The notes: generated from the sequence alone by a model not told the origin. DNA of 64,000 nucleotides from JAWKRB01 sp041389885 (GCA_041389885.1 JAWKRB010000013.1:124001-188000); one strand, 5' to 3'; positions 44,363-53,769 are shown, counted from the first letter of the stretch. Made by a program: numbers and translations.

Positions 44363-47300
44363 AGCGGCCCCCCCGGCTCGCCGCCCGGCGCGGGGAGCAC
44401 GGCCTTGGTGATGAGCGAGTAGATGGTGGGCAGCACGAAGAGCGCGACGCCCAGGGTGGTGACCATGCCGCCGACGATGACCAGCGCGAAGGGACGCTGG
44501 GTCTCGCTCCCCACGCCGGTCCCGAAGGCCATGGGGAGCAGGCCCATCATCGCGAGCAGGGCGGTCATCAGCACGGCGCGAAAGCGCCCCGCCGCGCCGT
44601 CGAGGATGGCCTCGCGGAGGTCTCCGGGCGCCTCGGCCCGTCGGCGCTCGATGGCGCTGAGCACGAGCAGCCCCGCCAGCGAGACCTGCCCGAGGAGGGC
44701 GATGAACCCGATGGCCGCGCTCACCGAGAGCGGGATGCGCGCGGCGGCGAGGGCGAAGACCCCGCCGGTCATCGCGAAGGGCGCCGCGAGGAGCACGGCG
44801 AAGGCGCTGCGGGCCGAGCCCAGCGCGGAGAAGAGCAGGCCGAGCACCACGAGCAGCGAGAGGGGCACGATGATCTTGAGCCGCGCCATCGCGCGCTGCT
44901 GGTTCTCGAACTCGCCGGACCACACAAGGTAGTGCCCGTCGGGCGCGCGCACCCCGCGCCGCACCGCCTCCATCGACTCGCGGATCACCGACCCCAGGTC
45001 GCGGCCGGCGACGTTGAATTTCAGCGCCATCGTGCGGCTGTTGTCCTCACGGTTGATCGACGCCCGGCCCTCCTCGACGCGGATCTGGGCGAGCTCCCGC
45101 AGGGGAACGCGCCGGCCCGCGCCCGCGGGCACCAGCAGCGCGCCGACGCGCTCGGAGTCGGCGCGCTCCTCGCGGGGGAGGCGCACGCGAATGGGCACGG
45201 GCCGCTCCTGGTCCCAGTACTCGCCCACCACCTCGCCGGCGAAGGCCGTCTCGAAGGTGCGCTGCGCGCTCTCCATGGAGATCCCCTCGCGCGCGAGAGC
45301 GTCGCGGTCGAACTCGACCTGGAGCTGGGGCACCGTGGTGTCGCGGTAGAGGTCGAGCTCGACCACCCCGCGGATGGGGCGGAGCACCTCGACGGCGCGC
45401 TCGAGGGTGGCGCGCATCGCCGCGAGGTCGGTGCCGAAGACCTTGAGCACCACCTGGCCGCGCACGCCGCTCCCCGACTCCTCGACGTTGTCCTTGATGG
45501 GCTGCGAGAAGTTGAAGCGCACGCCGGGGATGTCGGCCACTGCGCGGCGCATCTCGTCGATGAGACGGTCCTTGGTCAGCCCGCGGCGCCAGGCCTCGCG
45601 CGGGCGCAGGCGCAAGAAGGTCTCGCTCATGTTCACGCCCTCGTTGTCGGTGCCGTCTTCGGGGCGGCCGTGCTCGCTCATCGTCGCCGCGACCTCAGGG
45701 AAGGCCAGCATCCGCCGGCGCACCTCCAGGAGGATCCGCTGCCCTCCCTCGAGCGAGATGCTGGCGGGCATCTCGACGAACACCACGATGTCGCCCTCGT
45801 CGAGCGCGGGGAGGAACTCGGTGCCCATCCTCGCGCCGACGGCGCCCGCGGCGAGCAGCAGCGCCAGCGCCCCCGCCAGCGGCACGGCGCGGGCCCCGAG
45901 CGCGCGCGCGGCCAGGCTCCGGTAGCGCGCGCGGGCCGCGACCAGCCACCCCGGCTCGTGCTTCGCCGCCTCGCCCGCCCGCAGCGCCGCCGCGAGGACC
46001 GCGGGCACGATGGTCATCGCGAAGACCAGCGCGCCCACCAGGGCCAGGCTGTAGGTCATCGCCAGCGGGCGAAAGATCCGCCCCTCGACGCGCTCGAGGG
46101 AGAAGACCGGGATCATCGCGGCGATGATGATCCCCATGGCGTAGAGCGTCGGCTGGGCGACGTCGAAGGCCGCGTCGACGATCAGGGTGAAGAGCGCGCG
46201 ACGGCCCGTGGGGCGGCGCACGTTCATCTCGTGGATGACGTTCTCCACCAGCACCACCGCCCCGTCGACGAGGATGCCGAAGTCGATCGCGCCCATGGAG
46301 ATGAGGTTGGCGGGCAAGCCCAGGAGGTACAGCCCGGTGAAGGCCGCCAGCAGCGAGAGGGGGATCACCATCGCGACCGCCAGCGAGCCGCGGAGCGTGC
46401 GGAGAAAGAGCCAGACCACGCCGAGGATCAGCACGAAGCCCTCGATCAGGCTGCGGTGCACCGTCGAGAGCGTCTGCGCCACCAGGTGGCTGCGGTCGTA
46501 GAAGGGCTCGATGCGCATCCCCCGGGGCAGGATGCGGGCGTCGAGCTCGCGGATGCGCGCGTGCACGTTCTCGAGCACCACAGAGGGGTTCTCGCCGCGC
46601 CGCAGGAGCACGAAGCCCTCGACCACGTCGGGCTGCAGGTCGAGCCCCACGGTGCCGCGCCGCGGCGTCGAAGACTGCACCACCCGCGCGACGTCGCCCA
46701 CGGTCACGGGCACGCCCCGCTCGCTGCGCAGGACCACCCGCGCGAGGTCGCCCGCCCTGCGGTAGAGCCCGATGCCGCGCACGGTGAGCTCCTGCTCCCC
46801 CGACACGAGAATCCCGCCGCCCCGGTTCTGGCTCGCGCGGCCCACGGCGTCGGCGACCTCGGCGAGGGTCAGCCGGTGGGACTCGAGCCGCGCGGGGTCG
46901 ACCTCGACGTGGAGCTCCTCGAGGTACCCGCCGAAGCTCACGACGTCGGCGACGCCGGGCACCTGGCGGAGCACCCGCGCGACGGTCCACTCCTGCGCCG
47001 CGCGGAGCTGGTAGAGGTCGTGGCGGTCGCTCGCGAGGCGGTACTGCAGCACCTCGCCCAGGGGCGTGGCGTCGGGGGCGAGCTTGACCTCGGCCTCTCG
47101 CGAGATCTGCGCCGTCGAGAGGCGCTCGGCGACGAGCATGCGCGAGCGAAAGACGTCGGCGTGGTCGTCGAAGGTGATGAAGATGAGGGCCAGGCCGAAG
47201 AGGCTCTCGCTGCGCAGCGAGATGGCGCCGGGGATGCCGTTGAGCACGCGCTCCAGCGGCACGGTGATCTGCCGCTCGATCTCCTCGGGCGCGAGGCCCG

Positions 47301-47460
47301 GCTGCTGCGCGATGACGTTGATCTGGAGGTTGGTGACGTCGGGGAAGGCCTCGACGGGCGTGCTCCGCCACGCGAAGACCCCGTACGCGGCGACGAGCAG
47401 GGTGAGCACGATCGTCGCGAGGCGACGCTCTACGCACCACGAGAGCAGGGATCGGACCAC
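44359..47460 (-). CDS. CzcA-type heavy-metal RND efflux pump
   Basis: A 1033-residue inner-membrane proton-driven pump. It carries RSTPVEAFPDVTNLQINVIA near residue 31 and the fourth-helix motif IDFGILVDGAVVLVEN, the form found in CzcA-like pumps for divalent zinc, cobalt or cadmium, so this is the better candidate of the two pumps for such metals. Two periplasmic loops and twelve helices are in the usual order. It lies 9 bases after the adaptor gene. The exact metal is an inference by family. Confidence 0.9.
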   Translation of the reverse strand: MVRSLLSWCVERRLATIVLTLLVAAYGVFAWRSTPVEAFPDVTNLQINVIAQQPGLAPEEIERQITVPLERVLNGIPGAISLRSESLFGLALIFITFDDHADVFRSRMLVAERLSTAQISREAEVKLAPDATPLGEVLQYRLASDRHDLYQLRAAQEWTVARVLRQVPGVADVVSFGGYLEELHVEVDPARLESHRLTLAEVADAVGRASQNRGGGILVSGEQELTVRGIGLYRRAGDLARVVLRSERGVPVTVGDVARVVQSSTPRRGTVGLDLQPDVVEGFVLLRRGENPSVVLENVHARIRELDARILPRGMRIEPFYDRSHLVAQTLSTVHRSLIEGFVLILGVVWLFLRTLRGSLAVAMVIPLSLLAAFTGLYLLGLPANLISMGAIDFGILVDGAVVLVENVIHEMNVRRPTGRRALFTLIVDAAFDVAQPTLYAMGIIIAAMIPVFSLERVEGRIFRPLAMTYSLALVGALVFAMTIVPAVLAAALRAGEAAKHEPGWLVAARARYRSLAARALGARAVPLAGALALLLAAGAVGARMGTEFLPALDEGDIVVFVEMPASISLEGGQRILLEVRRRMLAFPEVAATMSEHGRPEDGTDNEGVNMSETFLRLRPREAWRRGLTKDRLIDEMRRAVADIPGVRFNFSQPIKDNVEESGSGVRGQVVLKVFGTDLAAMRATLERAVEVLRPIRGVVELDLYRDTTVPQLQVEFDRDALAREGISMESAQRTFETAFAGEVVGEYWDQERPVPIRVRLPREERADSERVGALLVPAGAGRRVPLRELAQIRVEEGRASINREDNSRTMALKFNVAGRDLGSVIRESMEAVRRGVRAPDGHYLVWSGEFENQQRAMARLKIIVPLSLLVVLGLLFSALGSARSAFAVLLAAPFAMTGGVFALAAARIPLSVSAAIGFIALLGQVSLAGLLVLSAIERRRAEAPGDLREAILDGAAGRFRAVLMTALLAMMGLLPMAFGTGVGSETQRPFALVIVGGMVTTLGVALFVLPTIYSLITKAVLPAPGGEPGGPL

Positions 47461-47469
47461 GCGCGCCTC

Positions 47470-48576
47470 CTACCGCAGCATCTCCGCGGCGCCGTCGAGC
47501 AGCAGCGCGCCGCGTGTGACCACCCGCTCCCCCGCCGAGAGCCCCGAGAGCACCGGCACCCGCCCGTCGACCGGGTGCCCGATGCGCACCTCGCGCGCGG
47601 CGAAGGTGCGCTCGTCGCGCCCCACATAGACCACGCTGCGCCCGCCCTCCTTCACCAGCACCGCGGTCACGGGCAGCCCCGGGGCGACCTCCGCGGTGGC
47701 CTCGAGGGTGACGGTCGCGTACATCCCCGGCCGCAGCGCCCCGGCCTCACCCTCGATGGAGAGGTACACCGGCGCGCGCCGCGACTCCGGGTCGACGCGG
47801 GCGCCCAGCGCCTCGACGCGCGCGCGCAGCGGTCGGAGCACGCTCGGGAGACTCACCGTCGCGGGCGCGCCCACGCGCAGCAGTCCGAGGTCGTGCTCGA
47901 ACACGTCGGCCACGATCCGCAGCGCGCCAGGCTCTCCGAGGGTCACCAGGGCCGCCCCGCCCGGCTCCACCGCCAGACCGACCGAGGCCGCGCGCGCGAG
48001 GACCACCCCGTCGATGGGCGCCCGCACCGAGACCCCCGCGGCGGCGCCCTGCCCCAGGGTGCCCAGCGCCGCGCGGAGCCCCCCGAGCTGCGCGCGGGCC
48101 TCGGCGAGACGCGCCTCGGCGGCGGCGAGGTCGGCGGCCACGCCCACGCCTCGCTCCAGCATCTGGCGCTGGCGCGCGGCCTCGGCGTCGGCGGCGGCGA
48201 CGGTGACCGCGGCGCGCGCGGCCTCGGCGCGCAGCGAGGCCGCGCCCTGGCTCGCGATGGTGACCAGGAGCTCGCCCCGGCGCACCCGCTGCCCGAGCTG
48301 CGCCGACACGGCGGTCACCCGCCCCGCGACCGGCGCCCCCACCTCGGAGACCGCGCCGTCCCGAAAGGCGACCCGCCCGGGCGCCCTCACGAGCGCGGCG
48401 ACGGGGTTCGACCCGAAGGCCTCGACGGTGAGAAACCGCATCCCGCCCGGCGGCACCCGCAGCGCCCCGTCAGGCAGGCGCTCCGCCGTGGGGGCGAGGA
48501 AGGTGGGCGTCTCCGAAGCCGCAGGGCCGCAGGCGGTCAGCAACAAGATCAGCCATCCGGTGCATCGACGAGGCAT
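47470..48576 (-). CDS. RND periplasmic adaptor (CzcB-like) lipoprotein
   Basis: A 368-residue adaptor. ATG 48576 gives MPRRCTGWLILLLTAC with lipobox LTAC. The barrel-sandwich halves read VGAPVAGRVTAV and VSVRAPIDGVVLARAASVGL, enclosing an Ala-rich helical hairpin (about 125-190). A beta-barrel segment (RIVADVFEHDLGLLRVG) and a membrane-proximal end follow. No His-rich metal-binding N-terminal domain, present in some CzcB proteins, is seen. First gene of the operon, divergent from the sensor kinase gene. Confidence 0.87.
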   Translation of the reverse strand: MPRRCTGWLILLLTACGPAASETPTFLAPTAERLPDGALRVPPGGMRFLTVEAFGSNPVAALVRAPGRVAFRDGAVSEVGAPVAGRVTAVSAQLGQRVRRGELLVTIASQGAASLRAEAARAAVTVAAADAEAARQRQMLERGVGVAADLAAAEARLAEARAQLGGLRAALGTLGQGAAAGVSVRAPIDGVVLARAASVGLAVEPGGAALVTLGEPGALRIVADVFEHDLGLLRVGAPATVSLPSVLRPLRARVEALGARVDPESRRAPVYLSIEGEAGALRPGMYATVTLEATAEVAPGLPVTAVLVKEGGRSVVYVGRDERTFAAREVRIGHPVDGRVPVLSGLSAGERVVTRGALLLDGAAEMLR

Positions 48577-48648
48577 CGCGGCGCCACGGTGAGCAAGCGT
48601 CGGACCGCGACGAATCCCCACCGCCACGGGCGCCCCGCCAGGGAGGGT

Positions 48649-48663
48649 GTCGCAATTTGCGAC
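48649..48663. promoter_or_regulatory. Candidate activator site between adaptor and kinase genes
   Basis: A perfect inverted repeat GTCGCAA-T-TTGCGAC lies in the 110-bp gap between the divergent adaptor and kinase genes. Its size and symmetry fit a dimer of a Fis-type helix-turn-helix, as found in the NtrC-type regulator encoded downstream. A convincing -24/-12 sigma-54 promoter could not be placed. Confidence 0.4.
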
Positions 48664-48686
48664 CAGGGTGTACCTTCTGGCGACTC

Positions 48687-50170
48687 ATGAAGGTCTCGTC
48701 CCGGCTGACGGCCGCCCTGGCCGGCGTGGCACTGGTGTTCTTCGGCGTGGTCGGCTGGTGGCAGATCCGGGAGGAGGAGCGGGACCTTCGGAGCGCCGCC
48801 GAGCGTTCCATGCGGCTCCTGGGGCGCAGCCTCCAGGTCGCGGTCGAGAACGCGCTGCGCGACGTGCAGCCCGAGGACGTCGAGGAGACCCTCCAGCGCC
48901 TCGACCAGATCGACCGCAAGGTCAGCATCTACGTGTTCGACGCCGAGGGCAGGATCGTCGCCCGCTCGAGGGGGGCGCCCCCCCGCGCGCCGCTGGAGCG
49001 CACCCCGGCGACGCGGCTGCGCTTCGTGCAGGAGGGCGCGCGGGAGTACCTGATCCACACGGTGCGTCTCGACCTGGAGCGCTCGCCCGACGCGACGCTG
49101 ATGGTGGTCCGTCCGCTCGACGAGCTGCGCGCCGACCTCGCGGTGAGCGCCGCTCGGCGCTGGTGGCGTACCCGCTGTTCGTGTTCTTCGTGGCGGGCTG
49201 CGCGTTTCTCTTGAGCCGGGCCTACGTCGCGCGCCCGCTGGCGTCGATGGTGGACACGATGCGCCGCGTGCGCGCGGGCGACCTCGACGCCGCCACGGGC
49301 GCCACGCACGACGACGAGGTCGGCGCCGCGCTGCGCGAGTTCGACGGGCTGGTGGCGGAGCTCCGTCACGCCCGCGACCGCCTCGACGAGGAGCTCGACC
49401 AGCGCAGGCGCCTGGAGCGGGGCCTGCAGCAGGTCGAGAAGCTCGCGGCGGTGGGGCGCCTCGCGGCGAGCGTGGCGCACGAGATCGGCTCGCCGCTGCT
49501 GGTGCTCGAGGGCCGGGCCTCGTCGCTGGCGCGCAAGGCCCCCGACGACGAGACCCGGCGGGTGTCGGCGGTGATCGTCGAGCAGACCCAGCGGATCACC
49601 CGCACGGTGTCGCAGCTCCTCGACGTGGCCCGGCGCCGCCCGGCGCACCGCCAGCGCGTGGAGCTCGCGGGGGCGATCGAGCCGATCGTCGAGCTGCTCT
49701 CGCTCGAGGCGCGGCGCGGCGCGGTGTCGCTCACCTTCGCGCGCGAGGGGGCGCCGGTGGTGTTCGCCGACCCCGACCAGCTCCAGCAGGTCGTGTTCAA
49801 CCTCGTGCGCAACGCCCTGCAGGCCTCGGCGCGCGGGGGCGCGGTGAGGGTCACGGTGCGCGAGGGCGCGATCTCGCGCGAGGGCATCGGCGCGCCGGTC
49901 CCCTGCGGGGCGCTGGTGGTCGAGGACCGCGGGCACGGGATGACCGAGGCGGTGCGCGCCCGGGTCTTCGAGCCCTTCTTCACGACGCGCGAGGGCGAGG
50001 GCACGGGCCTCGGCCTCGCGGTGGTCAAGGGCATCGTCGATGAACACTTCGGGACCATCGAGGTCGCCACCGAGGCCGGCGCCGGCGCGCGGATCGTCGT
50101 GTCGCTGCCCCGCGAGGACCCGCACGCGGCCACGCCGCAGGGAGAGGACGATGCCCGCGACGTCGCGTAG
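48687..50170 (+). pseudogene. NtrB-type sensor kinase with one frame break
   Basis: A membrane histidine kinase split by a single-base shift near 49150. The first part (from ATG 48687) gives MKVSSRLTAALAGVALVFFG, a short sensor and RPLDELRADLAVSA. The second part, in another frame, resumes with ALVAYPLFVFFVAGCAFLL, HAMP, H-box SVAHEIGSPLLVLEG, N-box NLVRNALQAS, GHGMTE and GEGTGLGLAVVK. Read with one corrected base it would be about 494 residues and complete. It is followed by, and overlaps, its NtrC-type partner, so function is likely if the break is a sequencing error. Confidence 0.75.
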
Positions 50171-51527
50171 AACCGTGCTGGTGGTGGACGACGAGCCCGA
50201 GGTCACCAGCTGGCTGGTCGAGGCCCTCGAGGAGCACGGCTACGCCGCCGCGGGCGAGACCGACGCCCGGCGCGCGCTGGCGCGCATCACGGAGCAGGGC
50301 TTCGACGTGGTGCTCAGCGACATCGAGATGCCGTCGCTCCGCGGCATCGAGCTGCTCGGCGCGGTGCACGCCCGACGACCGTCGCAGCTGGTGGTGCTGA
50401 TGACGGCCTTCGGCAGCATCGACCTCGCGATGCAGGCGATGCGCGCGGGCGCCGCGGATTTCGTGACCAAGCCCTTCGCCGTCGAGGCGCTGGTGCACAC
50501 CATCGAGCGCACCCTGCGCGAGCGGAGGATGCGCCGGGAGATCGTTCGCCTGCGGCAGGCGTCGCGCCCCGAGGAGCCCACCGAGCTCGTGGCCCGCACG
50601 CCGCGGATGCGCGCCGCGGTCGACCTCGCGCGCCGCGCGGCGACCACGGCGTCGACGGTGCTGATCACAGGCGAGAGCGGCACGGGCAAGGGCGCGCTGG
50701 CGAGGCTCATCCACGCCTCGAGCGCCCGGCGCGCCGCGCCCCTGGTGCACCTGAACTGCGCCGCGCTCCCGGCGTCTCTCGTCGAGGCCGAGCTCTTCGG
50801 CGCGCGCCGGGGCGCGTTCACCGACGCCGTGGAGGACCGCAAGGGGCTCTTCGAGCAGGCCCACCAGGGCACGCTCTTTCTCGACGAGGTGGGCGAGATG
50901 GCCCTGGAGGTGCAGCCCAAGCTGCTCCAGGTGCTCGAGACCATGCGCGTGCGGCCCGTGGGCGGCGCGCGCGAGACGAGCGTCGACGTGCGGGTCATCG
51001 CGGCGACGAACCGACCGCTGGAGGAGGCCCTGCGCGCGCGGCAATTCCGGCCCGACCTGTACCACCGGCTCAACGTGATCCGCATCGACGTGCCCCCGCT
51101 GCGCGAGCGGGTCGAGGACCTCGTCGCCCTCGTCGACCAGCTCCTCGCCCGGCTCACCGCGCGCGAGGAGCGTCGGGTGCTCGGGGTGAGCGAGGAGGCC
51201 ATGCGCTGGATCGCCTCGCAGCCCTGGCCAGGCAACGTGCGCGAGCTCGCCAACACCCTCGAGCGCGCCGTGATGCTCTCGGACCACGACGTGCTGGTGC
51301 TCGACGACTTCGCGCACCCCCCCGGCGCCATCGCCGCGTCGTCCTCCCTCGACGCGCTGCTGGAGCGCGAGCCCTCCCTGCGCGACCTCGAGCGGGCCTA
51401 CATCCGCCGCGTGCTGGAGAAGACCGGGGGGAACAAGGGCCGCGCGGCGAAGATCCTCGGGCTCGACCGCCGCACGCTCTACCGCAAGGCCGCCGAGCTC
51501 AAGGACGACGAGGGCGACTCAGGCTAG
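50151..51527 (+). CDS. NtrC-family sigma-54 response regulator
   Basis: A 458-residue activator. The receiver has Asp57 (LSDIEMPS) and Lys107. The AAA+ domain contains Walker A GESGTGKG (174-181), the sigma-54 contact loop GAFTDA (221-226, where GAFTGA is usual), Walker B GTLFLDEVGEM and the RPDLYHRLNV region. The Fis-type helix-turn-helix is GGNKGRAAKILGLDRRTLYR at the C-terminus. Ribosome site GGGAGAGG precedes ATG 50151. It overlaps the kinase gene by 20 bases and probably controls the divergent CzcCBA-type operon. The stop codon lies in a long hairpin arm. Confidence 0.9.
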   Translation: MPATSRRTVLVVDDEPEVTSWLVEALEEHGYAAAGETDARRALARITEQGFDVVLSDIEMPSLRGIELLGAVHARRPSQLVVLMTAFGSIDLAMQAMRAGAADFVTKPFAVEALVHTIERTLRERRMRREIVRLRQASRPEEPTELVARTPRMRAAVDLARRAATTASTVLITGESGTGKGALARLIHASSARRAAPLVHLNCAALPASLVEAELFGARRGAFTDAVEDRKGLFEQAHQGTLFLDEVGEMALEVQPKLLQVLETMRVRPVGGARETSVDVRVIAATNRPLEEALRARQFRPDLYHRLNVIRIDVPPLRERVEDLVALVDQLLARLTAREERRVLGVSEEAMRWIASQPWPGNVRELANTLERAVMLSDHDVLVLDDFAHPPGAIAASSSLDALLEREPSLRDLERAYIRRVLEKTGGNKGRAAKILGLDRRTLYRKAAELKDDEGDSG

Positions 51528-51706
51528 CACGACTGTCCTGGTGCCGATCGTAGCGAGGGTTCGTGCGATGAGCGAAGTCCGCGAGCGCGCCCGGAACGAA
51601 CGACCCAAGCGGGCAGAAGCCCGCTGCGGGAGTGAGCGAGGACGCAAGCCGCGGATTCGCCGTCGCACGAACCCTCGCTACGATCGGCGCCAGGACAGTC
51701 GTGCTA
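51525..51706. repeat. Long near-perfect inverted repeat (hairpin element)
   Basis: Arms 51525-51568 and 51663-51706 are 44 nt long and match with one wobble-compatible difference (cctggtgccg against cctggcgccg). Pairing continues inward with gcgaagtccgc against gcgaatccgc, with one bulge. A small internal stem gcgggcagaagcccgc caps the loop. The TA of the regulator's stop codon begins the left arm. It could be a non-autonomous mobile element or a strong terminator. Confidence 0.9.
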
Positions 51707-51760
51707 AGGCCTTTCCGCAGGGGAGGTGAAGGGGTGAGCGCGAGCGCTCCTCGGGGCGCC

Positions 51761-51810
51761 GCGTGACCTCACCCCCAGCGACACCCGCGGCGCGGATCGC
51801 CCCTCTCCCT
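51761..51810. repeat. Second copy of dispersed intergenic motif
   Basis: The stretch gacctcacccccagcg followed by cccctctccct occurs here and, in the same order and similar spacing, at 16193-16240 within the nested inverted repeat. This supports a genome-dispersed element. The surrounding 51707-51917 has no gene. Confidence 0.6.
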
Positions 51811-51917
51811 GTCGAGAGACGCGATCCCGTCGTCTCCCGTCGCCTCGCGTCGTGGTCGCACCTCGGCGCGCGCCAGCCCGCCCCACTCGGGACCCACAAC
51901 GTCGTGATGGAACATCA

Positions 51918-53021
51918 TCAAGCCTCGATGCGGTCGCCCTGGGCGAGCAGGGCCCGGGCGCGCGCCAGGGGCGGCCAGTCGGGCGGCGCGCCCTCTCGCG
52001 CGTGGCGCTCGGCCCACGCGGCGAGGTCGGCGCGCAGGCCCTCGTCCGGGACGGCCTCGAAGAAGGTCAGCACGAGCTGCTGCGCGCTGGAGTTCGTCGC
52101 CAGCGCCTCACGAAACACGGCGCTCGCGCGCGGGTCGGGGACGCGGGTGAGGAGCGTCAGGGCCTGCAGGTCCCAGACGTTCACGAAGCCGGGCTCGAGG
52201 TGCAGGTACGCGAGCAGGTCGTCGACCCACGAGCGGTCGAGGGGAGAGGGGTCGAGCGCCCACACCGCGAATCCTCCCAGCGCCCGGTGTCGCAGCAGCG
52301 GTCGAATCACCTCCCCCCACCGCGGGTCGAGCGAGGTCTCTCCGCGCAGCGTCACGAGCACCGCGATGGCCCGCTGCGCCCCCTCGGCGCTGTCGATGGC
52401 CGCGGGCGCGAGCCTCGGAGACAAGCGCTCGAAGGCCACGCTCGGCTCGCGGCGATACGCCGCCCACGCGCCGGTCTTCAGCGACGGGAGGGTCTCGGGC
52501 GTGGCCGGGCCGTCGAGCATCGTGGCGAGCGCGTCGAGCTCGCGCTCGGTAAGGTGCGCGGGGGCTTCGACCCACGCCCGCGCGATGTGCAGCCGGGCGT
52601 CGTCGGAGCCCTCGCGAAAGCGCGCGAGGGCGAGGGCTCGGCCGTCGGCGAAGGGCGCGAGCGCGCGCACCGCGTAGAAGAGCCCCCACACGCGCGGACC
52701 GCGCGCCCGCTCCACCGCGCGGAGGGACTTCTTGTAGAGACGGCGGAGGGCGGGGTCCAGCGCGTCGTGGGTGAGCGGGTCCCAGGGCGCGGCGCCCACG
52801 TCGGCGCTCTCGGGCATCGCGAGGTAGCGGAGCAGCAGCGCCCGCACCTCGGGCGACGGATCCTCCAGCGCGCGCCGCACCTCGGCGTCGCCGCCGCCCT
52901 TGCGGAGGTAGGTCTGCACCCGCGCGCAGAAGGGGTCGACGACCTTCAGCTTGGGGAGCGGCGCGGGCAGGCGATGCCCCCAGCGAGGGTCGACGGGGGC
53001 GGCCGGGCGCGTCTTCGCCAT
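51918..53021 (-). CDS. HEAT-like repeat protein, unknown
   Basis: A 367-residue soluble, almost wholly helical protein with repeated short helix pairs (for example SPEVRALLLRYLAMPES, SDDARLHIARAWVEAP), in the manner of HEAT or ARM scaffolds. No catalytic motif. It begins MAKTRPAAPVDPRWGHRLP with no signal peptide. Possibly a scaffold; its 5' neighbour in the same direction is the ECF sigma factor gene 140 bases upstream. Confidence 0.65.
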   Translation of the reverse strand: MAKTRPAAPVDPRWGHRLPAPLPKLKVVDPFCARVQTYLRKGGGDAEVRRALEDPSPEVRALLLRYLAMPESADVGAAPWDPLTHDALDPALRRLYKKSLRAVERARGPRVWGLFYAVRALAPFADGRALALARFREGSDDARLHIARAWVEAPAHLTERELDALATMLDGPATPETLPSLKTGAWAAYRREPSVAFERLSPRLAPAAIDSAEGAQRAIAVLVTLRGETSLDPRWGEVIRPLLRHRALGGFAVWALDPSPLDRSWVDDLLAYLHLEPGFVNVWDLQALTLLTRVPDPRASAVFREALATNSSAQQLVLTFFEAVPDEGLRADLAAWAERHAREGAPPDWPPLARARALLAQGDRIEA

Positions 53022-53161
53022 GCGCTGGATCCTAGCAAGCTCAGCCCCGCCACGGTCTCCCCGGGGCCCGAGCGGACCGCGCGGTCCGATCGTCCCCCGA
53101 AGGCGTCACCCGTGGAGCGTGTTCGTTTCGCCTCTGCCCGCCCGAGCCTCGCGGGGCGCCC

Positions 53162-53629
53162 TCAGTCGCCTCGGAGCTGCTGCCGCATGCGCTTCAGCCG
53201 CGTGTCGATCACCGCCCGGCTCACGCCGAGCGCGCGCGCGACCTCGTCGATGCTCTCTCCGTCGCGCAGCACGCGCTCGTACACCTCGCGCAGCGCGGGG
53301 GTGAGCGCGCGGGCGCGGTCGTGCACCGCGCGCACCGCGCGCCGCGCGTCGAGGCGGGCCTCGGTCATGGCCATGTCGTCGCTGCCTTCGCGCGCGTCCA
53401 TCTCGTCGAAGCACACGCGCCGCATCGACCTGCGCGCGTCGATGGCGCAGTTGCGGCACACCGCGCGGAGCCACCATCGCTCGGTGCGCCCCGCGCGCCA
53501 GGCGCGCATCAGGGTCTCTTGCGCGACGTCTTCACGCGACCAGCGATCGCGCAGCCCAGCGCCCCGAGCCGTCGAGAGGGCGTCGCGCCAGGCTCTCGCG
53601 TACATCTCTCCGTCGTCCCGCTCGCGCAT
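53162..53629 (-). CDS. ECF-type RNA polymerase sigma factor
   Basis: A 155-residue sigma-70-family protein of ECF size. Region 2 reads DRWSREDVAQETLMRAWRAG then RTERWWLRAVCRNCAIDARR; region 4 reads LTPALREVYERVLRDGESID then EVARALGVSRAVIDTRLKRM. The N-terminus is short (ATG 53629, MRERDDGEM), and region 2 is compact. No obvious anti-sigma factor gene adjoins. Target promoters cannot be inferred. Confidence 0.8.
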   Translation of the reverse strand: MRERDDGEMYARAWRDALSTARGAGLRDRWSREDVAQETLMRAWRAGRTERWWLRAVCRNCAIDARRSMRRVCFDEMDAREGSDDMAMTEARLDARRAVRAVHDRARALTPALREVYERVLRDGESIDEVARALGVSRAVIDTRLKRMRQQLRGD

Positions 53630-53670
53630 CGGGGAACGGTCTAGAGCCCCGCCCCTCCGCGGCCTCTCGC

Positions 53671-53769
53671 CGCCTGGCAACGCGCTTCCGATCAGCCCCG
53701 CTGAGCCTGGCAACCCGTTGCCGAGCAGGCACCCTCTGCGTGGCGACCCGCTGCCGGTCAGCCCTCGTC
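53671..53769 (-). repeat. Three degenerate 33-bp tandem repeats
   Basis: Units 53671-53703, 53704-53736 and 53737-53769 share the pattern gcctggcaac-cg-t-ccga-cag. They lie between the ECF gene and the WYL gene; the third unit overlaps the end of the WYL gene. Function unknown. Confidence 0.55.
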
